Origin: Candidatus Altarchaeales archaeon
GTDB taxonomy: Archaea > Altiarchaeota > Altiarchaeia > IMC4 > SCGC-AAA252-I15
Assembly: GCA_014727915.1 (NCBI GenBank)
Contig: WJMO01000007.1
Location: forward strand, 33,773 to 97,772
DNA: 64,000 bases
Direction of reading: 5' to 3'
Made by a program: the position numbers and the translations under genes. The notes under the pieces were generated by a model that was not told the origin of the DNA, made no database searches, and saw nothing but the letters and a program-made list of their open reading frames with translations. The first letter of the stretch is position 1; each line of letters starts with the position of its first letter. Below are positions 19,004-28,065 of the stretch, piece by piece.

Positions 19004-19117
19004 ACTCGCACGGATAAGCGAGTCCGACAGGACGAGCAGGATCCGGGCGAGCCCAAGAACGGCCCGCTCCGTTCACACGCGGAGCGGATGGAGGGGTTTC
19101 GTTTCACTCAACCCCTC
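19004..19117 (+). ncRNA. Putative structured RNA, three successive stem-loops downstream of tRNA-Val
   Basis: actcgc-N8-gcgagt (19004-19023), ccgctccg-N8-cggagcgg (19064-19087), gaggggtt-N11-aacccctc (19091-19117), all perfect stems in a ~470-bp gap with no supported ORF. Confidence 0.4.
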
Positions 19118-19255
19118 ATGCACTTCATCATTTGTTTAAAGTACCTTTCAGGACAAAAAAGGCGGGAAAGCACATGCATGATCGGCTATTTTCGGTTATA
19201 TAGTAAGCAGAGGGAAGGACAGAGTAAAGGATGGGAACCGTAGGTGCCCTGCCCT

Positions 19256-19345
19256 TATTTTTAATTTTTTTGTGTTTTTTTATGAACTATTGTTATTTTT
19301 TGTCGATATTTGGGGTTGATCGTTTTCTTGTTTTTTTGTTGGTGT
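19256..19345 (+). terminator. T-rich tracts, candidate archaeal transcription termination region
   Basis: ttatttttaatttttttgtgttttttt...ttattttttgtcg, serial oligo-T runs. Confidence 0.4.
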
Positions 19346-19438
19346 GGGTTTTCCCTGGTTTCCGCTGGGTTGCTGTGTATTTTTAATGCTTGTTTCCCGT
19401 AGTATATGACAACATTTTAGATTATAGGTGTTTTTAAG

Positions 19439-20731
19439 ATGGCAGAGGAATCTACGAGTGCAGGTGAGTCAGCTTCAACTGCGAAGAAAAAGAAGAGCAA
19501 GCGAAAGAGGAAGAAGACGACCAGGAAGAAAACGACGAAGCATGTTAGTGATGGTGTTCACAGCAGGAAGTCCAGTGAGAATAGCGTATCAATCGACACT
19601 TTGCTGGCTGTGATATTGGTAATCTCCTTGATCGCGAACTTTGTGCTTTTCCTGCAGAACAACAGCTTAAGGGACGAGGTCAGCGATTTGAAGGGAGTCA
19701 TCCTAGAGCAGGATTCCAGCGGTTCAGGCGCCGGCAGCCAGGGCGGGGGAAGCGGTTCAGGAACCCAGCCCGCTGTTCCAAGCGGTGACTTGACAGCAAT
19801 AATATTGAACGATGAGCGGTGCAGCGAATGCGACACGACATACTTGGAGACCCGGTTGGAGGCGGTCTTCCCAGGCATCAAGTTCGTGAAGTACGACTAC
19901 AGCAGCGCCGACGGAAAGAAGCTATACAAGGACACTAACATACAGTATCTGCCCGCTGTGCTTTTCACCGACTCGGTGAAATCAGCGGAAGGGTACAGCA
20001 CTGTCCAGCAGTACCTTGTGGACGCAGGCAACTACCTAAGCCTTAGGATAGGAGCCCAGTTCGACCCTGCGGCGGAGATATGCGACAACGGGAAGGACGA
20101 CACAGGCAACGGAAAGGTGGACTGTGAGGACGAGACCTGCGCTGTCAAGCTGGTTTGCAGAGAGGAGAAGGATGGCAAACTGGACGTGTTCGTGATGAGC
20201 CAGTGCCCCTACGGTACGAGGGCCTTGGACGCCATGAAGGAAGTGCTTGAGGCGTTCCCGGAGATGGACTTCGACATACACTACATCGCAAGCTATGACG
20301 AGAGCAGCGGCACGTTCAACGCCCTCCACGGGCAGCCGGAAGTCGATGAGAACATCAGGCAGCTGTGCGTTATGAAGTACTACCCGGACGACTACGAGTA
20401 CATGGAGTACATCTGGTGCAGGAACCCGGACATAACTAGCACGGACTGGGAGGGTTGCGCCACCGACAACGGCATGGACGCTGAGAAGATAAAGGAGTGC
20501 GCCGAGGGCGAGGAAGGCAAGCAGCTGCTCATAGAGAGCATAAAGCTGCCGAACGAGCTGGGTATCGGAGCCAGCCCAACATGGTTGGCCAACAACAGGT
20601 ACGACTTCGGAGGCATAACCCCAGAGGCTGTGAGGCAGAAGTACTGCCAGTACAACGAGGGCCTCGACGGGTGCGAGGGGACTGCTGCCTTGAGCAATGA
20701 AGCGGACGTTCCGGCCGGCGGATGCGGATAA
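19439..20731 (+). CDS. Membrane-anchored protein with two thioredoxin-fold segments (CSEC and CPYG motifs)
   Basis: Single TM after basic N-term; ERCSECDTTYLETRLEAVFPGIKFVKYDYSSADGKKLYKDTNIQYLPAVLF; DVFVMSQCPYGTRALDAMKEVLEAFPEMDFDIHYIAS. Confidence 0.82.
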   Translation: MAEESTSAGESASTAKKKKSKRKRKKTTRKKTTKHVSDGVHSRKSSENSVSIDTLLAVILVISLIANFVLFLQNNSLRDEVSDLKGVILEQDSSGSGAGSQGGGSGSGTQPAVPSGDLTAIILNDERCSECDTTYLETRLEAVFPGIKFVKYDYSSADGKKLYKDTNIQYLPAVLFTDSVKSAEGYSTVQQYLVDAGNYLSLRIGAQFDPAAEICDNGKDDTGNGKVDCEDETCAVKLVCREEKDGKLDVFVMSQCPYGTRALDAMKEVLEAFPEMDFDIHYIASYDESSGTFNALHGQPEVDENIRQLCVMKYYPDDYEYMEYIWCRNPDITSTDWEGCATDNGMDAEKIKECAEGEEGKQLLIESIKLPNELGIGASPTWLANNRYDFGGITPEAVRQKYCQYNEGLDGCEGTAALSNEADVPAGGCG

Positions 20732-20737
20732 GTGACA

Positions 20738-21049
20738 ATGGTAAAGGAGTTGGATGAGGGAGGCTTCGACGGGGCCGTAGGTTCAGGCCTCGTCGTTGTT
20801 GACCTCTGGGCGCCATGGTGCATGCCATGCAAGATGATAGCCCCCATAGTGGAGGAGCTGTCGGAAGAGTATGAGGGCAGGATATCCTTCTACAAGCTGA
20901 ACATAGACGAGCACCAGGGCCCAGCAGCCAAATACCAGGTCATGAGCATACCCACCCTGCTGATCTTCAAGGAAGGGGAGGTCGTGGACAAGGTGGTGGG
21001 CGCCCTGCCAAAGGAGAAGATAAAGGAGAAGCTTGAAGCCCAGCTTTAG
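20738..21049 (+). CDS. trxA: Thioredoxin
   Basis: VVVDLWAPWCMPCKMIAPIVEELSEEYEGRISFYKLNIDEHQGPAAKYQVMSIPTLLIFKEGE; a GTG at 20732 is an alternative start. Confidence 0.93.
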   Translation: MVKELDEGGFDGAVGSGLVVVDLWAPWCMPCKMIAPIVEELSEEYEGRISFYKLNIDEHQGPAAKYQVMSIPTLLIFKEGEVVDKVVGALPKEKIKEKLEAQL

Positions 21050-21062
21050 CTTTTCCCACTAC

Positions 21063-22907
21063 CTATTTCTTTTTTTTATTTTCATCCGCGGCAGTCAAGA
21101 GCATGTGCGTTGGGGGGAGGATTATCAGGAATATCAGCAGGTCTGATGCCCTGACGTTGTGCCTCAGCCGCTCACGGTATCTGAAGTCTTCTGTGACAGG
21201 GCAGCTTTCGGCTATCCTAATGTTGTTCCAGCGGAGCACACGTTTGACTATGTAGGCTGCGTTCCCGCCGAGGGAGCAGATGTCATCGTATCTTTCACGG
21301 TAGTATCTGCCCATGTCCTCCGCCATCATCCTGCATTTTGTCCTGTTACGGAAGTATATCTGGGTGTTTGTGCGGCCCCTGCCCTCGTACATGTAGCTTG
21401 GGTTGAATATGAGGCAGTAGTTCTGGTCTATGTGGTGTCCTGCGGCGTCGATGACCCGGAGCATCGTCGACCAGGAGGGAGGGCCTTCGATTATGAGGGA
21501 GTACTTGTCCGCCATTATCTCCTCTGCCAGGAGCTTTTCCATCGGCTTCAGCTCTCCGTCGCGGTCTGAGTAGCTTACGGTGAGGTTAAGGGAGTCGCGG
21601 ACCAGAGGAGCCCATGTGGTGTCCTCGTGGACCGTGAATTCCTTTGAGTCGGGATTCACAACATATACCTGGGAGGGTTCGATCGGTGTGTTGAAGCGCT
21701 CGAAAACAGTCTCCCAGCCCTCGGGACCCTCCGTCAGCACCATCCCATCCTGGGCTGGGATGTAGTGGAAGCCGTACTCGATCATCTCGATCGCCTCTCT
21801 ACGGGCCTCGTCGAATCCTGCCCGGGAATGTTCTAGCAGGGGGCTTCCGAACATGGAGGGGAATACCAGTGTGGCAGTGAACAGGAACGTGAAAAGCCTG
21901 CGGTCCCTCTCCCATACTACAAGGTAGGTTACTGCGAGGAGGGGGTATGCGGGCATCATGTAGTGGGATCCTATCCGCGTGTCCCCCATTGAAAGAAGGA
22001 ATATGATCGAGTATATCAGGAGTGAAAGCTGTGTGAAAGGGTAGATGAAAGTCTCCCTGTCGTAGTATTCCATGCCCATGGCGTATCCGACGGATGCTAT
22101 CAGGGCTAGGAAGGCCAGGGTCTGGACTTTGACACCTTCGTCGTATAGGGATCTCAGCTTTGAAAGGTCGTATTCGACCTGGCCTCCATGGCCTGTGAGG
22201 GTGTATTGGACGAAGTTAGGGTAGAATAGTGTGAATGACGCGAGAAGCAGGGCTATGGCCGCTGCTGTGGCTGTGAGGTCCTTCAGGGGTCCTGTGTCCA
22301 AGAGTTCAGCCTGGAGCTTCCTGCCTAAGACTATCCTGAAGGAGCGGGTCAGAGCCCGGTAGGACAGGATCAGGGCTATGGGGAGTATGGCGGTGTATTT
22401 TGTGTAGACCGAGAGCGCGAATAGCAAGGAGGACTTCAGGGCCCTGTTATCTTTGGCGGATAGTAGGGTGTAGTATCCTGCTATGAGGAAGAAAGTGGAG
22501 AATGTGCTGACGAAGTTGCTTATGAACCTGTATACCATCAGCAAGTAGAGGAGGGGCGATATGACCGGGTGGTGGAGTCTGTGGCCTTTTAGTATCTGCT
22601 CTATCATCAGGTATCCTGCTATGTTCGCCGAGACCACGAGCACGTAGGTCACGGGCAGTAGCAGGCGTTCCCCGACAACGTACCGTAGTATGTAGCCGAT
22701 GTAGTAGATGATGGGGGTTTGGGCGCAGTATGGTTGGCCCCCGTATAGTGTGCCTTCGCCAACGTAGTCGAGGCACATCCACCATCCGCCGCCGCCTATG
22801 TTGAAGCTGGAGGGTATGTTAGCGTGGGTGACGTATATGAAGCCGGCTAGGACCACCGCCTTGTAGAACAGTTCTAGATGCTTATTCCGGGTTTTCCGGG
22901 GTGGCAT
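21063..22907 (-). CDS. Polytopic membrane protein, possible GT-C fold glycosyltransferase (paralogue of 16917..18827)
   Basis: GGWWMCLDYVGEGTLYGGQPYCAQTPIIYYIGYILRY and C-terminal LAEEIMADKYSLIIEGPPSW...YCLIF match the paralogue. Confidence 0.7.
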   Translation of the reverse strand: MPPRKTRNKHLELFYKAVVLAGFIYVTHANIPSSFNIGGGGWWMCLDYVGEGTLYGGQPYCAQTPIIYYIGYILRYVVGERLLLPVTYVLVVSANIAGYLMIEQILKGHRLHHPVISPLLYLLMVYRFISNFVSTFSTFFLIAGYYTLLSAKDNRALKSSLLFALSVYTKYTAILPIALILSYRALTRSFRIVLGRKLQAELLDTGPLKDLTATAAAIALLLASFTLFYPNFVQYTLTGHGGQVEYDLSKLRSLYDEGVKVQTLAFLALIASVGYAMGMEYYDRETFIYPFTQLSLLIYSIIFLLSMGDTRIGSHYMMPAYPLLAVTYLVVWERDRRLFTFLFTATLVFPSMFGSPLLEHSRAGFDEARREAIEMIEYGFHYIPAQDGMVLTEGPEGWETVFERFNTPIEPSQVYVVNPDSKEFTVHEDTTWAPLVRDSLNLTVSYSDRDGELKPMEKLLAEEIMADKYSLIIEGPPSWSTMLRVIDAAGHHIDQNYCLIFNPSYMYEGRGRTNTQIYFRNRTKCRMMAEDMGRYYRERYDDICSLGGNAAYIVKRVLRWNNIRIAESCPVTEDFRYRERLRHNVRASDLLIFLIILPPTHMLLTAADENKKKK

Positions 22908-22952
22908 AGTGTAATATACCTTTTATTTAATTAAACACTATTTGGTTCTACC

Positions 22953-24980
22953 ATGGGTGGCGACAGGTATTTGGTCACTGCGGCTTTGCCCTATGCGAAC
23001 GGGCCCATACACATAGGCCATGCCATAGGCTGCTATATCCCCGCGGACGTTTACACACGCTATCGCCGGCTTAGGGGAGATGACGTGGTCTATATCTGCG
23101 GGACCGACGAGCACGGGACTCCCATAACAGTATCGGCTGAGAAGGAGGGTGTGAGCCCCCGTGAGATAGTGGACAAATATCATGGGATGCACTTGGAGGC
23201 TTTCAAGGCGGCGGGTGTGGAGTTCGACAATTTCTCAGGCACTGCGAGAGAGATCCACTATGAGCTTTCGCAGGCGTTCTTCAGGAAGGTGGACGAGAAC
23301 GGTTACATCCACCGTGAGACGGTGGAGCGGCCCTACTGTCCCAGCTGCGGTCGGTTCCTCCCGGACAGGTATGTTAAGGGCAGGTGCCCGGACTGCGGCA
23401 GCGAGGATGAGAGGGGAGACCAGTGCGAGGCCTGCGGGAAGCAGTTGGAGCCGCATGAGCTGGTGGACCCCTACTGTGACATCTGCCGTGAGACGCCGGA
23501 GATGAGGGAGACCGAACACTGGTTCTTCGAGCTGAGCGAATTGAGCGATAAGCTTGGTGAGTGGCTGAGGAGCGGTAAGCTGAGTTCCAGCCTCCCGAAC
23601 AACGCGCGTAACTTCGCATTGGGTTGGATCAAGGAGGGTTTGAAGGACCGTGCCATCACACGGGACATGACCTGGGGGATTCCCGTACCCGTTGAGGGTG
23701 CGGACGGGAAGGTGTTGTATGTCTGGTTCGACGCTCCCATAGGGTATATCAGCTCGACGAAGGAGTGGAGTGAAGGCAGGGGAGAGCCCGGCCTTTGGAA
23801 GGATTATTGGCTGGGGGAGAACGACTGTAAGGTCGTGCATTTCATAGGGAAGGACAACATCCCCTTTCACATCGTCATATGGCCTGCGATGCTCATGGCC
23901 GAGGGAAGCTATAACCTCCCGTGGCAGGTCGCGTCCAATGAGTTCCTGAACCTGGAGGGCAGGAAGATGAGCACCAGCAGGGGTTGGGTGATATGGTTGC
24001 ATGACATACTCGAGGAGTTCGAGGCCGACGCGGTGAGGTATTATCTGCTTTCTATCGCGCCGGAGACCAGCGACAGCGACTTCAAACTCGAAGAATTCCA
24101 GGACAAGGTGAACAAGGAATTGATAGGGACCTTGGGGAACTTCATCAACCGGACTTTGACGTTCATAAAATCCAAAAAAGACGGTGTAGTGCCTAACATG
24201 GGGGTCTTGGAGGATCTGGACAAGGATTTCATGAACGACATCAAAGCCTGCAGCAAGGACGTTGGAGGAGAGTTGGAGCGCTTCAAGTTAAAACACGCCC
24301 AAGACACCCTGCTCCATTACGCTCAGAAGGGGAACGTATACTTCCAGAATCGGGAGCCGTGGAAGGGGGAGAACGACACCAGCTTGTACCTGTGCGCGAA
24401 CCTGTGCCGTAGCCTGGCGATACTCATGCACCCTTTCCTCCCGTTCTCGGCGGAGAAGGTGTGGAAGATGCTCGGCTTGGAAGGTGGCGTGGCGGAGCAG
24501 ACCTGGGATTCGGCCGGCGAGCTACGGTTGGAAGGAAGACACCGTATCGGCGAGGTAAGCGCCTTGTATTCGAAGATCGAGGATGATAGTATCGCAGAGT
24601 TCAAGAAGAGATACCTCCCCATCGGGGAGGGCAGAGGTAAGGAGGAGGTGAAGGAAATGGTTGACTACGAGGAATTCAACAAGGTGGACCTTAGGGTCGC
24701 GACCGTCAAGAAGATCGAAGACCACCCCAACGCGGACAAGCTGGTGCTGCTGACCATCGACGTCGGCAGTTTGGGTGAACGGCAGATTGTGGCAGGCATC
24801 AAGGAAGCCTACAAGTCAGAAGACCTGGTTGGCAGACAGATAATCGTCGTGGCGAACCTCAAGCCCGCGAAGATACGCGGCGTCGAGAGCAACGGCATGC
24901 TGTTGGCGGCAGACGAGGACGGGAACCCCATACTCCTGCAGCCGGACAGGAAGGTCAAGCCAGGCAGCAGGATACACTAA
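22953..24980 (+). CDS. metS: Methionyl-tRNA synthetase with C-terminal tRNA-binding (EMAP/Trbp111-like) domain
   Basis: TAALPYANGPIHIGHAIGCYIPADVYTRYRR; zinc Cys clusters; EGRKMSTSRGWVIWL (KMSTS); VDLRVATVKKIEDHPNADKLVLL. Confidence 0.97.
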   Translation: MGGDRYLVTAALPYANGPIHIGHAIGCYIPADVYTRYRRLRGDDVVYICGTDEHGTPITVSAEKEGVSPREIVDKYHGMHLEAFKAAGVEFDNFSGTAREIHYELSQAFFRKVDENGYIHRETVERPYCPSCGRFLPDRYVKGRCPDCGSEDERGDQCEACGKQLEPHELVDPYCDICRETPEMRETEHWFFELSELSDKLGEWLRSGKLSSSLPNNARNFALGWIKEGLKDRAITRDMTWGIPVPVEGADGKVLYVWFDAPIGYISSTKEWSEGRGEPGLWKDYWLGENDCKVVHFIGKDNIPFHIVIWPAMLMAEGSYNLPWQVASNEFLNLEGRKMSTSRGWVIWLHDILEEFEADAVRYYLLSIAPETSDSDFKLEEFQDKVNKELIGTLGNFINRTLTFIKSKKDGVVPNMGVLEDLDKDFMNDIKACSKDVGGELERFKLKHAQDTLLHYAQKGNVYFQNREPWKGENDTSLYLCANLCRSLAILMHPFLPFSAEKVWKMLGLEGGVAEQTWDSAGELRLEGRHRIGEVSALYSKIEDDSIAEFKKRYLPIGEGRGKEEVKEMVDYEEFNKVDLRVATVKKIEDHPNADKLVLLTIDVGSLGERQIVAGIKEAYKSEDLVGRQIIVVANLKPAKIRGVESNGMLLAADEDGNPILLQPDRKVKPGSRIH

Positions 24981-25092
24981 ACCCAGGTGAAACCCCGGGA
25001 ACATGAGAAGAACCAGGCAGGGATATGCATTGGGTGACTAATGTCATTAACCTGGGGAGGGAGTAAACCTGCTTTAATTTGCCCCTTCATTA

Positions 25093-25551
25093 TTGGTTAC
25101 TGTGAAAGTCCATCATGTCACGATTAGCGCTTTCTCCAGCGTGGAAGAAGCCGACGCGCTCAAGGGGGTTATCTCAGGGATGCTCCCGGAGGGCGTGGAG
25201 GTTGAGGATAGGCGGATCGAGCCCGAAGAGGAGGGGGGAGTGTTCAACCACGAGCTAGTGGAGTTGAAGGCGGTAGTGAAGAAGCAGAAGCGGATAAGGG
25301 AGTTCGTATCCAAGGTTTTGGGTTCATTGGACGACTACGACGCCCGGAAGCTGAGGGAAGGCCCGGATGACTTCATCGACGACAGGTGCAACCTGTACAT
25401 GCGACTGAGCAAAACCGAAGCAGAGGATGGGAACTTCGTGTTCGAGTCCGGAGACTGCATACACGTCAGGTTGAAACTAGCAGCATACCCTGCCAAGAAG
25501 GAGAAGGCATTGCCAATAGCAAGGGAGTTGATCGAAGATGCACTACGTTAA
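25093..25551 (+). CDS. Predicted archaeal RNA-binding protein (COG1325-like)
   Basis: TTG start; VKVHHVTISAFSSVEEADALKGVISGMLP...RCNLYMRLSKTEAEDGNFVFESGDCIHVRLKLAAYPAKKEKALPIARELIE; overlaps rnp3. Confidence 0.75.
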   Translation: MVTVKVHHVTISAFSSVEEADALKGVISGMLPEGVEVEDRRIEPEEEGGVFNHELVELKAVVKKQKRIREFVSKVLGSLDDYDARKLREGPDDFIDDRCNLYMRLSKTEAEDGNFVFESGDCIHVRLKLAAYPAKKEKALPIARELIEDALR

Positions 25552-26251
25552 CCTCTTCACCAGCCCAGACGCCGTTGAAACGAGCAAAAAACTCGGATGG
25601 GATATCGTATGCTCGGTCGCCGAATACAGCAGGGGACTAAAGAAGTCGGAGGCGGAAGTCCTGTCCGGGGCGCTGATATCGGACAGCATACGGAAGAACA
25701 GCAGGAAGGCTTTGGATTCGGGAGCAGACATCATAATAGCAGAAGGCAGCGGGGAAAAAGGGGGCAGGGAGGCTAGCGAATGCTGGGAGGTCGACTTGAT
25801 CGTGAATCTGGAGTCCGTCAGGGAACGCGACAGAGTGAACCAGAGGAGCTCCGGATTGGACCATGTGATGGCATCCTATATGGCGGAGCGAAACACGGGA
25901 TACTGCATCAACCTGGAGAACATACTGAACACACGGGGTGTTAGGAGGGCGCAGACCCTGGGGCGGATAGGGCAGAACATCAGATTATGCAGGAAATACG
26001 GTGTCAAGACGGTGTTCGGAACAGGCAGAAGTGACCGGTGGAGTGCAAGGAGCCCCCATGACCTGATCCTGTTCGCACGCCTGCTGGGCATGGGAGACGT
26101 AGAGGCTAAGAGGACGGTGACAGATAACCCAATGCACTTCCTCAGGAAGAGCGAAGCCCGTAACGACCCGGACAGGATGATGAAGGGGTTGGAAGTGGTC
26201 CGGTGGGGCTCTGGCAAGCCCAAGCCTAACAGGAAATACGGGTGGTACTAG
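25538..26251 (+). CDS. rnp3: Ribonuclease P protein component 3 (Rpp30 family)
   Basis: GWDIVCSVAEYSRGL...NQRSSGLDHVMASYMAERNTGYCINLENIL..RAQTLGRIGQNIRLCRKYGVKTVFGTGRSDRWSARSPHDLILFARLLGM. Confidence 0.88.
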   Translation: MHYVNLFTSPDAVETSKKLGWDIVCSVAEYSRGLKKSEAEVLSGALISDSIRKNSRKALDSGADIIIAEGSGEKGGREASECWEVDLIVNLESVRERDRVNQRSSGLDHVMASYMAERNTGYCINLENILNTRGVRRAQTLGRIGQNIRLCRKYGVKTVFGTGRSDRWSARSPHDLILFARLLGMGDVEAKRTVTDNPMHFLRKSEARNDPDRMMKGLEVVRWGSGKPKPNRKYGWY

Positions 26252-26863
26252 TTGAACGATCCCTACCTCCTATTCCTAGGTTTCATAGTCGGCCTGAGCG
26301 GGGCCATGATACCCGGACCGCTGCTTGTGTACACAATCGCAGAATCGCTGAGGAAAGGGTGGAAGACAGGGTTCTACGTGATAGTAGGCCACGCCATCGT
26401 CGAAGTTGGGATAATGGCGTTTCTGATCATGGGGGTGAGCGCGCTCATGACCTCCGAACTTTTCGTAAAGTCGGTTAGCTTAGTCGGCGGCGCCTTCATG
26501 GCATACACAGCAGTGACCCTCTTCAAGAGCAGCTGGGAGATAGGGGAGACGAAGGACGCTCTGAGATACGGGACAGTAGCGGGGGGAATGCTCTTCACCG
26601 CCTTGAACCCCAGCTTCCCGGTCTGGTGGGCTACCGCGGGAGCTAGGCTGCTGGTGGAAGGCTTCAAAAACGCAGGGTTGACAGGCGCGCTGATGGTATT
26701 CATCGGCCACTGGATGGCAGACTTCGGATACTTCATGGTAGTGTCCTCCCTCGTCACAAGGGGAAGGGAAAAGCTCATCAGCAGATACGTGAACACCGTC
26801 AAGAACATCCTGGCAGCGCTTCTACTGGCCATAGGAGCCTATTTCATCACCACAGGCCTATAA
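26252..26863 (+). CDS. LysE family translocator
   Basis: FIVGLSGAMIPGPLLVYTIAESLRKGWKTGFYVIVGHAIVEVGIMAFLIMG; TTG start adjoining the rnp3 stop. Confidence 0.82.
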   Translation: MNDPYLLFLGFIVGLSGAMIPGPLLVYTIAESLRKGWKTGFYVIVGHAIVEVGIMAFLIMGVSALMTSELFVKSVSLVGGAFMAYTAVTLFKSSWEIGETKDALRYGTVAGGMLFTALNPSFPVWWATAGARLLVEGFKNAGLTGALMVFIGHWMADFGYFMVVSSLVTRGREKLISRYVNTVKNILAALLLAIGAYFITTGL

Positions 26864-26890
26864 ATAAGATGAGGGGGAATAACTAAGACG

Positions 26891-27571
26891 ATGCATGCAA
26901 GGAAGTCCACGGGAATACCCGACGTTGACGAGATGATAGAGGGCGGATTCAGGGAAGGCAGCATAAACATGGTCGACGGAGACGCGGGAACCGGGAAGTC
27001 CACGTTCGCGGTGCAGTTCATGATGGCCGGGCTGGCAGCGGGGGAGTCCGCCATATACATGAGCGTAGAAGAGAGCAAGGAGAGCTTCTACACGAACATG
27101 CTCAGGTTCGGGTTCAACCTGGAAGAGTACGAGAAGGCGGGGACGCTGTTCTTCTACGAGGCCAACGCAGCCCAGCTGAAGGAGTTCCTGGACAAGGGAG
27201 GCATAGGCATAGAGGACAGGATAATGCAGATGAAACCGCAGAGGTTCGTCCTGGACAGCATCTCAGCGTTCGCATTGCTCTATGAGACCGGGATGAAGCA
27301 GCGGACTGCGGTACAGAGGTTCATAGAGAAGCTGAAGGCCTGGAACCTGACCACACTGCTCATATCCGAGGCGACACAGGACTACACCCGCTTCGGCCTC
27401 GAATTCCTCGTGGACGGCGTGGTGAAGCTATGGTACAGGAAGGTGGGCCATGAGAGGGTGCGGACTATAGAGATAATGAAGATGAGGGGCACAAAGCACA
27501 AGATCGCCGAGACCGTCTACCGGATCGAAGAGAACGGGATAGTACTATACCCGAGCGAGACCATATTCTAG
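26891..27571 (+). CDS. KaiC-like/RadA-superfamily ATPase
   Basis: STGIPDVDEMIEGGFREGSINMVDGDAGTGKSTFAVQFMMAGLAAGESAIYMSVEE. Confidence 0.9.
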   Translation: MHARKSTGIPDVDEMIEGGFREGSINMVDGDAGTGKSTFAVQFMMAGLAAGESAIYMSVEESKESFYTNMLRFGFNLEEYEKAGTLFFYEANAAQLKEFLDKGGIGIEDRIMQMKPQRFVLDSISAFALLYETGMKQRTAVQRFIEKLKAWNLTTLLISEATQDYTRFGLEFLVDGVVKLWYRKVGHERVRTIEIMKMRGTKHKIAETVYRIEENGIVLYPSETIF

Positions 27572-28023
27572 AACTGGTAGATGAGGGCTGCCTCGTCGCA
27601 GTCGGGGTATTTTGGACAGTAGATGCACTCACCCCATATCTTCATGGGAAGCTCGTCCTTGGGCACAAGCTCGAACCCGTTCCTGACGAAGAAGTCCTTC
27701 TCCAGGGTCAACGTGAAGACCCGGGGGATGCCCATCTCCCGCGCCTCCTTCAACGCAGCCTCCAGCAGCGCCTTGCCCACGCCCTTCCCGATGCGATCCT
27801 CCCGGACGGCAAGGCTCTTCACCTCGGCGAGATCCCTCCAGGACACATGCAACGCGCAGCAGCCAAGCACCTCCCCATCCTCTCGGACGACAAAATAGTC
27901 CCTGATGTTCTCGTAGATGTAGCTGAGGCTCCTTAACAGCATCTTCCCGTTGGCGGCGTGATATTCGATAAGCGACCGTATGGCCTCCACATCATCCAAT
28001 GAAGCCTTCACAACGTCCATCAT
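27568..28023 (-). CDS. GNAT family N-acetyltransferase
   Basis: EVKSLAVREDRIGKGVGKALLEAALKEAREMGIPRVFTLTLEKDFFVRNGFELVPKDELPMKIW. Confidence 0.9.
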   Translation of the reverse strand: MMDVVKASLDDVEAIRSLIEYHAANGKMLLRSLSYIYENIRDYFVVREDGEVLGCCALHVSWRDLAEVKSLAVREDRIGKGVGKALLEAALKEAREMGIPRVFTLTLEKDFFVRNGFELVPKDELPMKIWGECIYCPKYPDCDEAALIYQF

Positions 28024-28065
28024 CCCAAGATACTAATGCGGACAGGTTATTAAACCCGGCTCCCA

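Noticed and set aside
18737-19107. Minus-strand ORFs 18737..18970 and 18850..19107
   Set aside because: They translate through the antisense of tRNA-Val (GSPGFEPGILATSRR is a classic tRNA artefact)
23235-24002. 255-aa minus-strand ORF in metS
   Set aside because: Antisense to the catalytic core of methionyl-tRNA synthetase
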